Origin: Fusarium oxysporum f. sp. lycopersici 4287
Taxonomy: Eukaryota; Ascomycota; Sordariomycetes; Hypocreales; Nectriaceae
Direction of reading: 5' to 3'
NCBI RefSeq assembly: GCF_000149955.1
Contig: NC_030992.1
Coordinates: 638,506-702,505, forward strand
DNA: 64,000 bases
In this document: positions 1 to 13,225 of the stretch, piece by piece
Layout of the letters: the number at the start of each line of letters is the position of its first letter
Position numbering within the stretch: position 1 is the first letter of the stretch
Made by a program: the position numbers and the translations under genes
Notes under the pieces: model-generated
The model's input: the letters and a program-made list of their open reading frames with translations, nothing else
Databases searched by the model: none
What the model was told of the DNA's origin: nothing

Positions 1-840
1 ATGACTCCATCTCAAAGGTGAGAGAGGTAAGGTAAGGTAAGGTCAGATACTGTACATTGGCCGACAGCCAAGATTTGGTACCCTACTAGATCAACGCCCT
101 CAAGGCGTCCAACAAAGCTCCATTGACTGCCCTGCCCTACACCCCTCTCCCCCGCGGGAGGCTAACCCCCAACAGCTTGTGCTTCGCCCACACCCAAGTG
201 CCCAGTCCAGCCCTCCAGGGCAGAGAGAGCAGCGCAGGGCTACAGGGCAAGGTGGTATTCTGATGGAGCCCATCTCAAACGAGAGTCCGTAGGGCAGGGC
301 AGTCAAAGACCTCTCAGGAGCACCGTCGGAGCGGGGATAACCCCCTGTAAACGACTTGCGGGACCCTTCTCTGGTCGACAACAATAGCGGAACGCAGAGC
401 CAGATTGATGCCGCACCCCCCTGTTCTGCTCCTCTTGTCTGTACGGAGGGCCAAATGAGAGACAGTTGGGAAGGGTAAGCAGCTGGACTCCTCTGTAAGA
501 CGATTCTCAGCGTTCAGAAAGGTTGAGCGTAATACGGCGTTTTATGTAAGAGCCAAGTGGAGGAGCTATCACATCACCCTCTTTTTTTTTCTGCTTCTAG
601 AGATGCAGCCCATCATGATCTTGACAAAGGGAACTAACGAATCTGTGGGTGATTTGAACTGACAGTTGTTGGTAGCACATGCAAGCCCATGGATGAATAG
701 GATAGGATCTTTTGGCATGCCACTGCACACCCGTTCCGTCCCTGTGCCTCAATAACTGTGCTGTAGAGAAAACACACTGATGCTACAGTACAAGGGACGG
801 ATATGCAGCTCCATCTTGAGCAAGCGAGCGGGTGACGATG

Positions 841-865
841 GCATGGCATGGCATGGCATGGCATG
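841..865. repeat. GCATG pentanucleotide microsatellite, five units
   Basis: Five perfect tandem copies of GCATG. Each unit contains the palindrome CATG, so both strands carry the same core. It sits in non-coding sequence about 1.2 kb upstream of the C2H2 gene. Confidence 0.9.
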
Positions 866-1856
866 TCTGGCAGTTGACAGAAGAGTCTAGTAGGTAGAGA
901 GAGTCTCGTTAACAAAAAGAAAGACGTTGATATTGCGCTCGTCTTGGCTTCGTCTTTTGGTAGCTGGTATATATCCTCACACCCCCCTTCATCGGCAGAT
1001 GCTCACTCCCCCCGTCTTGTTGCTCATGTTCCCACCTCTTTTTCCCTTCTTCAGCTTGTATCTTGTTCTCCGTCACATCTTATTACTACTTTCGAATAGT
1101 TCAAGAACGGGAATAAGCTGTGAACACAAGAAATGAGGCGTGCAGATATCGTCATTCCTACCGCCACATTCTTTTTACGTTGCGTTGTAAGGCAAGGTTG
1201 CCTTTCAAATCTCCAGAACTTGCCTTGTCCTGCCATTTTGCACTCCCGGGCCCATCTTCAGCCCTCCCCCCTTCTGTACCGTACCCTACCAGCTGCTAGC
1301 CCAGTTCAGACTCCCCCCTACGCTCCACCCCCGTAGGCGTACCTACAGGGGTTGTCGACAGCGCTTGCCGACGCCAGGAACAGTGAGTGTAACAGCGCCA
1401 GAGCATCAACGTCAACGCTGGATCTCCCATTAACCTGAGGTGCTTGATGCGTAAGGTGCAGATTGAACTTAACCGCTTTGCCTCCCACCTTCCTTTTCCC
1501 ATCCGATTCTTCAATACCACATCCCGCACGTTGGTTCTTCATATTGGATCTGTTTTCTTCGACTTTTTTTTTCATTCTTCTCTTCTATCTACAACCAATA
1601 AATATATACTCCCAAATAAACAACAGCATTCCTCCAGTTTCAAACAGCATCCCCGATACGCTCTGTCATTCGTCGACCTTTTTTTGCTACGGCATTGGCG
1701 GACGCGGACCCAGCTGCACCAGGTTCTGCAGAGCACCTATTGTGTCTTGGACTGACCAGACGGATACCCCGAAGCCATCATCGCCACCACACAACCACCC
1801 CGTAACACCCTAGCACCAACAACATCGCTTGTTTATTTCGGTCGGATCTTCAAAGT

Positions 1857-1873
1857 AAAAAAAAAAAAAAAAG
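1857..1873 (+). repeat. 17-base poly(A) tract
   Basis: An uninterrupted run of 17 A, about 215 bases upstream of the C2H2 start codon. It may be a nucleosome-poor promoter element or lie in the 5' leader; which one is inference. Confidence 0.8.
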
Positions 1874-2086
1874 GAGGCCGCAAACGGGGAAGAAAAGAGG
1901 TCATCAACAGTTTAACCGAGAAACCGTTACCTTCTCGACAACCGTCTATTCTATGACGGATTAGTCTCGGGCCTATGTCATCCTAGCTTCAGCCTCCCTT
2001 AACTTCAGCTGCCATTGTCTTGCCTCTGCTCCATCTTCAGCTAGAGTCATCCCAACTGCCAAGCTTCCCAATTTCACAACAGCAAC

Positions 2087-4140
2087 ATGGCCTTTCCTCC
2101 TCAATATAGAGAACCTGCTCCGGGTCTCCCGAGCATTATAGTCCCTACCTCAGGCGACCGTTTCCGAAGCCACGCGAGTCATCACCACGAATTGCCTTTT
2201 AGTGGGAGCCCTGCCATGTCAATACCCGGCATGCCACCAAGAGACGACGTTCCTCCACCACTACCTCCTCCTCGATATCCCGGCTTCGATCAACCTAGTG
2301 CTTTGGCTGAAAGTATGAGGGAAAAACGGGAATATGCTCATGGCTCTTTTGCAAGTGGTTACGGAAGCATGAACTCATCATATCATGAAGATCGCCCGAG
2401 CTACCAGCGAAGAAGCAACACAGGCGCCTTCGGCGACCGAGATGAAGGTTATGCTAGTTACTCATCTACAGATAGGTATGGCTTATAATGCACCTCGCAT
2501 TGGTGCGATTCAAGCTTTCAATGGCTTGATAAATACTCTGGATCAACGAACTAACATTGTATAACCACAGGTCCCGAGAATCTGCTCCCAGTGGCTTTGG
2601 CCGCCTACACAACCATTTCCAATTCCAGTCCCCTGCCGACATACATGGGGATACCCTCAAGAAGAAGCTTGACCAAACTCGTCCTTTGGAAAAGTCACCA
2701 CCTCGATCACTTCTTAGCTCATCAGCCAACGAGCTCCTCTCACGAAGACCTTCAGCGGAAGGTCGATTCCCTCCAGCCCTCAGTGTTCCAGTACAAGTAC
2801 AGCTTCCCATCCACTCCCGAGGCATTCTAGGATCTCCCGCAAGGTTGACCGACACACCAATCCACTCCGCCATCTCTCCACGAAGCACACCCTTTTATCA
2901 TGGTGATAGATCACCAAATGATAGCTCAGATATCGATCGTTCACCTCGAACACGAACAAAGAGGAATAACAGCGACGATGCCACTTCAACAAATAGCTAT
3001 GACTTCACTGGAGCAGAGGATATGGAGATGGAAGATGGACAATCACTCAAGCGACTACACATTGATGATGCTTATGTGCCAGGCGGTCAAAAGAGACGGG
3101 CGGCCAGTCCTAATGATGAGCACATGCTTGGCATGCCAGATATGTCTCGACGCCGTGACATGAGCTCACGCGGATCTCCTCAAGGTCGATACACCTCGCT
3201 TCCTCGAGGTGCTACTATGCCTTCAGTCTCAACTTCACGATCCAACTCATACATCTCCAACATGTCAATGTCCATGCACCCTGCTGGTCTTGCGACTGCC
3301 AATTCGTTCGGTCGACGCTCACCTGTGGGCCCCTCTCCCGGTGGCATCTCACCTACATCTTGCAATTCACCCTACACAGCTCCTGTATCACTCAACCCAA
3401 GCCCTCGAACCTCCATCTCTGGCCGGGGATCAATTCACTCTAGGACCGTTTCGGGTGCCAGCACACGTAAGATCACTGAGGTGCAGAAGCCTGGCGGAAC
3501 TAAAGTGCAAGGCTTCTTCATGTGCGAGTGTTGCCCCAAGAAGCCCAAGAGGTTCGAGACGATTGAGGAACTCAAGTAAGTCAGATTTCACAATCAGCAG
3601 CCCCACTTCAGATGAGGCTGCGTGAGATTATAGGACTCGTCGTTTATGTTTCAATGCTAACCAACAACTAGCGCTCACGAGGCTGAAAAGCAATACGAGT
3701 GTTCGTTCTGCGGCAATCGTTTCAAGAACAAGAACGAGGCAGAGCGCCACCAGAACTCACTCCACGTGCGCCGTCATTCATGGTCATGCTCAGCTCTCTC
3801 CGGATACGATAGGGCTTTCCACGATTCTACTAACAGACCTGGCGAAGCTGACACCTGCGGGTACTGCGGCGATGAATTCCCACGATCTGGACGTGGCCCT
3901 GGTACAGGTGCCTTGAGTGGTGGTAATGCGCCTCGGCACGCCACGGACCAGGACTGGGATGAGCGTATCAGGCACCTGCAGGAAGTGCACAAGTTCCGAG
4001 AGTGCAACTCGTCCAAAAAGTTCTTCAGAGCGGATCACTTCAGACAGCATCTCAAGCACAGCCACGCGGGCACCAGTGGAAAGTGGACCAACATGCTGGA
4101 GAATGCCTGTATGTTGGAAGAAGACCCAACTCCCCGGTAA
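2087..4140 (+). CDS. C2H2 zinc-finger protein, probable transcription factor
   Basis: Predicted exons are 2087-2475, 2571-3575 and 3672-4140, giving 620 residues. Both introns have good sites (GTATGG to CACAG; GTAAGT to CTAG) and the frame is kept across both joins. Residues 1 to about 440 are Pro/Ser/Arg-rich and disordered, with many SP and RSP sites for proline-directed kinases. The zinc region follows: FMCECCPKKPKRF near residue 452, then YECSFCGNRFKNKNEAERH with a following LH (a clean C2H2 finger), then CGYCGDEF and a final stretch with FRADHFRQHLKHSH. This arrangement of one clear finger plus degenerate fingers at the C-terminus is common in Sordariomycete regulators. DNA targets are unknown. 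A donor-like GTAAAT overlaps the stop codon, but no acceptor at a usable distance gives a better end. Family assignment is firm; a specific ortholog is not claimed. Confidence 0.85.
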
Positions 4141-6504
4141 ATCGACACAGCACAGTACAGGTTCGGCCGCGGATGGGCACCAGAAAGACCTACAGGTTCG
4201 GCCGCCAAATGACGAGTCAATGCTAAAGCGCTGGTGGGTGTTGGTGATTCAAGATAAGTGGAGGATCAGTCGGAAGAGGGCGGGGTACAAAAAGGGAATC
4301 GCCGGCGCCCAGAGAAAGGAAAAGGATCAGTGGGTCAGAATCCATGGAGCTTCCATCGGAAGATCAGCATCGAAACACTGGCCAAGAAATCGATCAGCGT
4401 TTTGAAGTCATCGAGCCGTTGGGATGTTTGGAAACAACAAACCGGCGACAATTGTACAACGTTCCGCCCGCAACAGACCACCAGCTATCCAAACAGTATC
4501 TGAAATGGCAAGGCATACGACAGACGCGGAGAAAACTCTGTATCGCGTGGGCGGATTGCCGCATGATGCAGATGCGGCAAGTCCAAGACGAATCAAGGTG
4601 CCGCTCCAATGCAGCCGTTGATCTCTTCGGATCAATTGGGGTATTCCGCGTGCACCTAACGCGCCTAGGCATGCGGTTGTCCGCACCTAGTCATTGGGCT
4701 GCCTCTCAGGGCTGAAGCACGAATGTGGCAGTGCTGTCGGAAGGGAGGGACAACGGCCAAATACTACCTTGGCATGTTCCGTTGCATCTACAAATATTGC
4801 AACAGCGTTTTAACGTTTTACCGGCGGCCCTAAGCGACATGGAATCTTGTCTGCGAGCGGACTCGCACTTGTGGTGGCCAATCAACCATTGCCTTCTGAT
4901 CCAGGGTTCAGGTGGAAGGAGGCCCATTGCCCGACAAACCTGAAATGCACATGGCGAAATGAGTTTGACGATGGATGAAAAGCAGGCGATGGCACAAATG
5001 AGAAGACGCAGGCCTGGGGCCATGCGTCTGTGGATGCGCTACTTTCTGACTGGGCTTGGGATCCCTGCCGACAACCCAGTCACGGATGAGCTACACGACT
5101 GCCGGAGTTTGGTAATGGAATGGAGATACATACAAGAGGAGATTCATGGCAGAAAAAGCCCAGGCGTTGTCTTCAGAGGTTAGCACTTCAGCTAATGCTC
5201 ACCAACAAGCGAGCGAGGATGTCGGCAAGTGAAATGGGGAGGACAAAGGCTTCACTTCGTATACATATTAGCTGGCACAGCTTGATGCTGATGTCGCATG
5301 CATCATCTTATGGGTCACGGTACAAAAAGGTTCAATCATGGTAACGGTCACGGTTCATCGGCGCGGCATTGGGACACATGGCATTGCTTATTATTTGAGA
5401 TTTCTGGTTAGGGACATATCAGACTCGGTCATGTAGATATAAAGTAGTCTGACAAGATAAAAATTGCAGCTCGAATTCTTAATACCTCAGTTGTCTCTGC
5501 CGTGTTCTGTTCTGTTCAGTCATTGTGACGCGATGCACCAGCCAGTTCCAGTTTGTGAAACATAGCGTACCCAACACTGAGGTTGCGGCCGTTGCAGGGA
5601 CCAGGCAAAGACGGCACATCCAATTTCTTTGTAAGGCTTAGTTGGAAAGATCTGCGAGGCTTTTCAAAGGGCATTCATTCATCAAGCCTGAACATCAGAA
5701 TTAAATGCAGAGTTGCCTCGGGCACCGGCAAGTCCATTATCAGACAAGAACACAGCGGAATTGAAGCGCATATCACTCCCATTTGGGCAATTCGTGTCGC
5801 CTAAAATTGTCTGTCTGTTCAGCTGAAGCCTCTAAAAGTTCAGCTGGCTGGGTTTGATGTTTCTAACACCACCCTGGACGCGGAACTGGAATCGATCACG
5901 TGATAACTCGTATAACTGCGCTGTTCGGGACGTACTGTCTGGGGAGCTACGAGGTACACTCCATTCGTGGGATAGTTGATGTGTTATTTGACGGAAATAG
6001 ATGAGACGATGGTTGCTTTGAATTGACGATGGGATTTGAGAAAGTGTGGCTGGTGGCATGCTGTAGGATGGAATGTGGCGCTGGATGGTATGGCGGGGTA
6101 AATTGATGTGGCGCAGTGGTTAATGTGGAAGGAGGGGCAAAAAGATGGAAAAGTTGCGGAAGTCATGATTCACACCGAGGTTGAAGCTTAATTTATTTTA
6201 CTTCCTCGGTTTCGAGTTTCGCATGACTGATCCATAAAAATCACTTTCTGTTGACTGCAGATTCTATTTTTGCTCTTGAAATACCAACAGCTACGAAGCG
6301 ATCTAAGAATATCCAGGTGAATATTGCAACTTGCGACAGGCGCACAATCTGGCAGAAGACGATTCCACAAGCGCCGATCAGGCATATAAGGTTTTCACAT
6401 CGAAGGACAACCAGGAAGACGATTCTAAGCCGCAGCAGTGGGAGGAATTTGGCCACAACTTTGAACCTGGAGAGCTTGAACTTCTCAAGCAAAGTATCGC
6501 CCAA
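4141..6504. other. Intergenic, C2H2 gene to YVH1
   Basis: Open frames of 60-160 codons occur on both strands but overlap one another and show no domain, so none is called. The stretch probably contains the 3' UTR of the zinc-finger gene and the YVH1 promoter. Nothing else was recognised. Confidence 0.55.
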
Positions 6505-7722
6505 ATGGCTCTCAGCAGGATCGACGGCCAGGATGAGCTATTCGTCGGAGGGTAGGTCTCTCTCACCACTAAGCAATTTACGGACATGCAGTGATAATTA
6601 TTTCCCAGACTCTGGGCTTTGCGCCGCTCAGACTCGCTGACGGATCGTCGCATCACGCATGTCCTCTCCCTCGTCCCATTCGACATATCAAGCCTCAAAA
6701 ACTTCAAGGACGAACCATGGATCGACTACGGAAAAGACCTACAACACCAAGTTATCGACATTGACGATGTGGAGGACGCTGACTTGCTGATTGAGCTGCC
6801 CAAGGCTGTCAGATTCATCGAGGAAGGTCTAGGCGCGAGCTGGCTTGCGAAGGATGAGGAGGATGGGGGCGTCTCGTTAGAGAAGGGTGTCGAGGACCTC
6901 GATATTGGAGAAAAGAGGAGGAAGAAGAAGGGAGGCGTCTTTGTTCACTGTGCGGCTGGAAAGTCGAGATCTGTTTCGGCGGTTATTGCTTACTTGCTTA
7001 GGCGATATCCAAGCCGTTTCGACCCTAATATCACGCCGACTGCCATTTCGGATCCGGCCCACTCGGTTCCCCAGACTGAAGAGAAGCGTTCGAGAAAAGA
7101 TACCGCTAAAGAGGCTGTCCATGCTGCACTTACGTTTGTGCGCAGAACTCGACCCATGGCTGAACCCAATGAGGGCTTCATGGAGCAGCTAGCCTTGTGG
7201 TGGGAGATGGGTTGCCCGGATGATATCGAAGGACACCCTGTCTATCAGCGGTGGGCTTACAAGCGTGAAATCGACGAGAACCTTGCAGTAGGCCAGGCAC
7301 CGACAAGGCTTCGCTTCGAAGATGAAGAGACCCAGCCTCGTGATGACTCGGGTCTTAGTCTACGATGTAAGAAGTGCCGTCGAACTTTGGTCACGGCACC
7401 CTTCATTGTGGAGCACAAGCCTTCTGACAAGAAGTCCTCGGCGTCTACATGCCAGCATTACTTTGTCGAACCGCTTAGTTGGATGCGCGGGGTCCTTGAA
7501 CAGGGAGAGCTCAACGGAAGATTATTATGCCCCAATGCAAAGTGTGGCGCTGGTGTAGGCCGGTACGACTGGAAGGGTTTTCGGTGCTCCTGCGGCGGAT
7601 GGGTGACGCCGGCGTTCTCGCTACAGAAGGCGAGAGTCGACGACGTCGTCAAGCGGCCGGCGACTCAGAGCATGGGGATCCGGATGCCGCCCGGGTTAGC
7701 TCCACGGAGCGGAAACTTGTGA
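6505..7722 (+). CDS. YVH1: YVH1-type dual-specificity protein phosphatase
   Basis: Exons 6505-6551 and 6609-7722 give 386 residues (yeast Yvh1 has 364). The start MALSRIDGQDELFVGG is the first ATG in frame and matches the short N-terminus before the phosphatase fold. The catalytic loop HCAAGKSRS (HCxxGxxRS) is near residue 130, so the nucleophile cysteine and the arginine are present. The C-terminal third has the zinc-binding part that defines Yvh1: CKKC, CQHYF, LCPNAKC and CSCGGW, roughly residues 265-345. In yeast, Yvh1 helps late 60S ribosome assembly by releasing Mrt4, and this needs the zinc domain rather than catalysis. A charged insert (EKRRKKKGG) sits just before the catalytic loop. 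The intron is 57 nt with a GTAGGT donor. Confidence 0.93.
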
Positions 7723-10700
7723 GGACAGGTGAGGGCAGAATTACTACCAACCAATACTACACAAGAGCGCCGCATAAACACCGATTCAGGCCCATGTTAC
7801 CGATCCGTGCCTTGAGAGACCCGGCCTCCGCGGACCCGTTGTTATGTCCGGTGCTTAAGACATGCCGTATACTGTTTGACAGGTCCGTCTGGACATGGAG
7901 CTTTACCTTTCTCGAGATACATTCCGCTCTGGCATGCTGCATCTCTCATGCAGAACGAACCACTGGGAGAGAGGGAGCAAAAGCCGGCGGGGTCCTGGGC
8001 GGGATCAAAAGCCTTAGGGCTTACAGGGCGTGAGGTGTGCGCCGTGGAAGGGAGAAGAAAAAGTGTGTCTTGGTGCATTTTGCATCTCGTCGTGGATAAA
8101 CCCGGCAGACTCGGGCTGCATGAAGAGGGGATCTTCGTAGAGCAGATGGTTCCTGGGAGACAAAGTCCGGCGGAGAGAAAATGGAGTCCGAGTTCGGGGT
8201 TCAGAGAAGACCCAAGGCATCAGCACTAGACCTCGTTGGAGTGTCGTATCACCTCTACCTGTCAGAGATCAGATCAATATCCAAACAGAAGAGAGAGTAA
8301 CATGCGCACGCCTCTGTTAATACATACGATAGTGCCCTACAGCCCTGCATGAGCAGATCCTTCGAATGTTTAGCTCCATGATTCGACGTCTTGTTGTCTT
8401 ATTCCCATGTGGATCTTCTTCTCCATAATTGCTCTACTTTCAACTATTCAATCTAATCGAGGCAATTCTGATGGCAGCCCTAGCTAGAATCCTTCTATAT
8501 GGCCCGGCGTCTTACATAGCTCGATCCACCACGGAATTCCGACATAGCCCAGCCACTAGCTGACTATAGGGCTGATCCCAGGATTTAAAACCATGAAAAA
8601 AGAAAACAAAGAAGCAATACAGACAATCACGAAACTTGAATACGCTACGCTTACTGATATACCCCGTTTCGCCTTGGTCTGAAAAACCCACATCGGGCGT
8701 AAGCCAGTCAGCACCACCGTCTTCACCTTGGTTGAAGGATCGCACTCATTGTGGAAAAACCTTGGATGCGAGCTTGTACAGCGGGGACATTTGCCCAAAG
8801 GGCCTTTCTACCTATCGCCATTTGATCCATGATGCGTCAAGGCGGAGAAAAAAGAAGACAGCGCTGTCTTGGCGGTTCCGCTTACGCCCGGCGATTGCCC
8901 TTTGGGGTATATACTTTATCTTTTTTTATCTTACCAGCACCATTTCAGCCTTTTGAGGTTTGTATTTAGCCCTATTTTGTGTGTAAAGCTGAGTTATCTA
9001 AACGCCATGCTTGGCGGGTATAGCTTCGAGGTTGGTCATAGCTCCCCTTGTCTATTCTCATGACGTCTTTGCTCGCATCTTGATACCGCTTTTGAACTCG
9101 AGGCTATTGATAATGGGGGAGTGATACTGGATAGTATGGACTAGTTTGCTGGGAACTAGTCAGAAACTATCTACCCGCAGCGTGCCTCATCGACGGGTGC
9201 ATCTTACTGCATGACACGTTTTCCCCGTCTTGGGTTAGAGTGCGTGTTGACAACGAATGTTTTACGCAGTAGTTTTTGGGAGATGCAACGGTGCGAACAT
9301 AGCAAGCGAAGGAATATGAACTATACCTCGGTCTTGTTTATGAACTGACCACTTGAGAGTCAGCCCTATCTTGTAGCCTGTCCAGACAAAGTTATTCCAG
9401 CAAGGCCCTAGAATAAGGGCAGAGTAGCACTCATCTATCAACTCTACAAAGGGAGGGGCGTGGTATGAACCGTTAGACCGTCTCTCACACACCCCTGAAA
9501 AGGATACCTGCTCGTCTGACAGCATACAAGTACCCAACCTGCGAAGTTCGTCTGTCTATCCCCGAAGGGAAAGGCATGCGTTTTCTGACTGCAACCCCAA
9601 CCCACCGGAAGGATTTGTAGCCGTTTGGACCCCTTCGATGGGGGAGAGGGATCTTCGGGAAGTCTTTTTCCTGGGTCTTTGTTTTTGTTGGTTCGCTCGC
9701 TGTCAACACCCTCGGCATTCCCGATTTATGAAACCTGGAAGCATGAAACTTGATGGGAGCGTTTATAGAAACATGAAAAACTCTATTTTGAGAGGGGAGC
9801 TACTGCATGGTGTCATACCTACGTTGCCGATAAGATTCGGTCTGTGTGGTTGTATGGTATGGTATGGGAGCTAGTTTGCAGTGCTCTTGCTGTCGCGCCA
9901 TCACTGTGACGAGCCCAAGCCGTCGGTACTTGGCCTAGACCGCTTTCTCACAGAGAATATCTTGGAGAGTCACATGTCTTGTTTTGCATGTCTCATGTCA
10001 GCCCTATAACCACGCTGTGGAGTATCTCGGACTCGGGGAACTACAAGTCACGGACCGAAAGACCACAATCTGTGGCTTTTTACCAAGGAAAAAAGAAGTG
10101 ACGCTATTCTATATCATGTCATTGCATGCGACGACATCTAGGATGATTCAGTTGCAGGAGTAGTGCTCTCAATGCATGTCACTCCCCTAAACCTTTCGAT
10201 CATCATGTATATCTGCAGTCATCACCTAGAGAAAATTATTCCTCTCTCTACTGTTCTATTACAAACAATAGCATGATTCTAAATTCTTATTCTGAACATG
10301 ATGAATCCTCTGACTCGCTTTTCGTGGTGAGGCCTCTGTATCTCGGATCCGAATCTCGCGAGGTCACCGAGTCTATACGCTTACACCTAAGAGCTAGATG
10401 CCGTAATTCTGCGGAGATTCTTACAAGGATGTAAGTTGCCAGAAATCGTCACCTTGACACCGCTTCACGATGGCTTTTTCTTCATTTCCGCGCGAACGAG
10501 TCATTGGCGAGACGTCACGATACCCCCTCCGTTGGAACTCAACGATAACTGATCAATCAGACCTCGAGACAAGCGAGCATCACATCACCATTATCATCAC
10601 AATATTGAACTTGTATGCCCTCTGAGTGGGAGTTGTCGCGGCTCTTCCAGCTCTTGGTTTCCAAGCCCAAAGATGTAAGCACTAAATAGCACAGACGCCC

Positions 10701-12273
10701 CGCACCCGGAGGGTCACATCCCATGGATTTCTTGCTATCCTATCCTGTCAGACGTTTTAGAATGCGAGATCAGTACAAGAATCCCATGTCGTCTGTTTAC
10801 TAGCATCGGGCGAGATGTGTGTGTGCACTCCCTACGCTCAGACCAATCATCTTGCAGTTGGTCTGCATGGAAAACTTGAAGACCAATGCAGCTGTTTCAA
10901 TAAAAGGGCATAATCGTCGGCATAGTGGCACGCTAAGATTGGATGTTCTTTGCGCTTGTGGCTTGCGTGGTAACGAGACCGGACGTTGAAAGGTTAGCGT
11001 CATGATGCCGGAGTTTACGGTTCACTGGTCAATCCGAGACATGACATGACTTGCCTAAATAGGAAGCCAGTTATGGCGAGGTAGTTAAACTAACTGATGT
11101 GATATGTAATTGAGAAATCTCTGCAGTTTGTGGAGAGTGGCTTGAGGACGACAATAGTGTGTTGGCATGCGATCAAATGAGAGCTCAAAGGACGCAAACT
11201 CTGAGGGAGAAGTTGAGATGCGAGGCTTGACTAAGTTCTTACAAAGTATTTTAAATACAGTCTGGTTAATTATAGGACGGCGAGTAGCAGAACTGCCACT
11301 GAGTTGCAACAAGGTTGTCGATGTAACGAGTATCAAAGTTATGAGATATTACCTGAAGATCGCATATTCGCCTCACATGGAACGTTTCTTCTCGTGTAAG
11401 CATAAATCAACTCCGCTCAAGTCAGTTGGAATACTCACCCAAGCATGATGCGAGCTTGTTTGTGGTGTTGGCATCATTGTCATGATGTTATACTCCTAGT
11501 AGTGACTATACAAGCCATGATGATACAGATGGACGATACGGTGACAATTACTGCGATGTCACCTTTCTGCATCCTTCCATCTTGTATGTTAAAAACGCCA
11601 GTATCGGCTCTCTATGACCTCTGCTTGAGTTGTCGGCTGTGTGTCGGCTTCGTTGTGCTTCCCTCACAAGGAGTCATAGCAACACTCTGTCGCACTCAGT
11701 CGATTCCAAGAGCTGTGACCAAATAACAAGTAAATCACGCAGGAAGTCGAATGTTGTTTCGGTTTATCTCTTGGATTTGTATATGTCTTCGAATTGGTTC
11801 GATGGTGATCAAGTCGCATGTCTCTTCTGGGAGATCCTTTTTGTTGGTAAACTGTTCCCATTTTGTCACCTAGCTCTTCCCGTAGTTATAAACTCTGGAG
11901 TTGAAGAGGCCTCATAGGTAGAAGCTTTTACGCAGAATTCTGGTGCATTGTGGCCGTTGCTGCCCTGAACGCTGCCTCTGGCCGTCACCAGCTTATGAAT
12001 GGCTCCAACGCCGCGAAGATGACTACAACAATGCATCAATATATCCCCTCAGAGATAGAAGGAAACTTAAGGCTTTATTCTCAATTAACAATAATATTTG
12101 GATAAGCCGAGATATATCTTAGGATCTTGGGATCTTGGGATATTTTGAAATGAACTTGCAGACTCATTGACTGGTTATTCATTCAGTAGCAACTTGAGAA
12201 ACTCCTTAACTACCTAGTTATTCTGCAGCTTTTAACATAAAAGCAAGTCTGGTTTGAAGACTAAGAATGCTTC
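7723..12273. other. 4.5-kb gene-poor stretch
   Basis: Both strands were read. The open frames here (up to about 168 codons, the longest overlapping the YVH1 end) show no domain, no consistent splice structure and no coding-like composition. The first part is likely the YVH1 3' UTR. A long non-coding RNA or a lineage-specific short gene cannot be excluded. No tRNA-like A/B box pair was found by eye. Confidence 0.5.
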
Positions 12274-13225
12274 TCAATTGATCGTATTAGAAAGCAGCCA
12301 GCTACCGGACGGAAGGTCCCAGGTCGGGAAACCAGGGTGAGCCGCATGTGCTCGCAGACAGCAGAGTCCATCCTATACGATTAGCGAACCATATGGGCAT
12401 GCTACGTCTTGGTATACTGACTTGAAAGTAGGCATCGGCGGACTTGACGTCTTTCTCGTTGGTGAGAACGTGCCTCCTAAACTTCACATTGGGATCGTGG
12501 TTTGGTGGATGAGGATGATTCTGAAGTCTCTGAATTTCGCAAATGCCGTCCGAATCAAGAGTGATGCATAGACATTCAGGGTCTTTTAGTCTTTCCTCAG
12601 AATCTGGTGCAGCTTTGCCGCGCTTCCAAGACTTAGTGCAGGAGAGATCCTTTCTGATTAGAGTTGTAATCATAGGTTGTCTAAAACGTAATCGCTTCTT
12701 GTGGTTCAGGCGATGTACCATATTCCAGAAATATGCATCTGGGCAATGAGATTGAACCATATCAACAAGTTCCAGAGGAAGTCGGTCGAGGAATGGGAGA
12801 TCAGCAATCCTCCCTGCTCCTGATATGGCCGCTTGACTGACACGCAGAGGTCCAGGAATGCCAAGTTCTTTGGGGAAGAGACACATGTTGTCGAGTTTGC
12901 GCCACGCCAAAGCTCTCCCGACGTAGTTGACCTCGTCTTGCGGTGGATTGGGCGTACTGAAGATTCTCAAGAAACAGTCCGAGTGTATGAAGGCAAATCC
13001 TGAAAACTGGCGGACCGTCTCATGGCGCCATCCCCCACGGCTAACATTGTCAAGATTAGCAATAATCCAATGTCCGGAAGGAAAACGATGACACCAGACT
13101 GCGGAGCTTTAGGCGAATTCCTGTAGGAAATGAACCGGCAACTCAATTTTATACGCTGACTCTCCTGCATCGGCTATCAATGCATGGCAGGCATCGCATT
13201 GAGTATCACCAAAGATCTTGGACAT
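12274..13225 (-). pseudogene. F-box-like hypothetical gene with one in-frame stop
   Basis: Reading on the minus strand from ATG at 13225, the frame starts MSKIFGDTQCDACHALI and is open for 38 codons, then meets TAA at 13109-13111. It then stays open in the same frame for 229 codons to a splice donor. A 49-nt intron (12421-12373, GTCAGT to TATAG, with a CTAAT branch) joins a 33-codon last exon ending at 12274. Without the stop the protein would be about 300 residues. The middle contains LPLELVDMVQSHCPDAYF, which resembles an F-box helix pair, and the N-terminus has a CDAC pair and later WCHRFPSGHW. The pattern recalls a multi-copy family of F-box-like hypotheticals in Fusarium (from memory). 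A shorter protein could start at the downstream ATG at 12886. A single nonsense change in an otherwise intact frame suggests recent loss or a base error. Confidence 0.6.

Larger units (their letters stand above)
1..2086. other. Intergenic / long 5' flank of the C2H2 gene
   Basis: No convincing gene is seen on either strand; open frames here are short, overlap each other and lack recognisable motifs. The last kilobase is C/T-rich with many pyrimidine tracts, as is usual for promoters and leaders of filamentous fungi. It most likely holds the promoter and a long leader of the zinc-finger gene that starts at 2087. Two simple repeats are listed separately. Confidence 0.6.

Noticed and set aside
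4137..4161. Possible extra intron at the C2H2 stop codon (GTAAAT...ACAG)
   Set aside because: It would be about 24 nt long, below any known fungal intron size, and the sequence beyond has no zinc-finger continuation.
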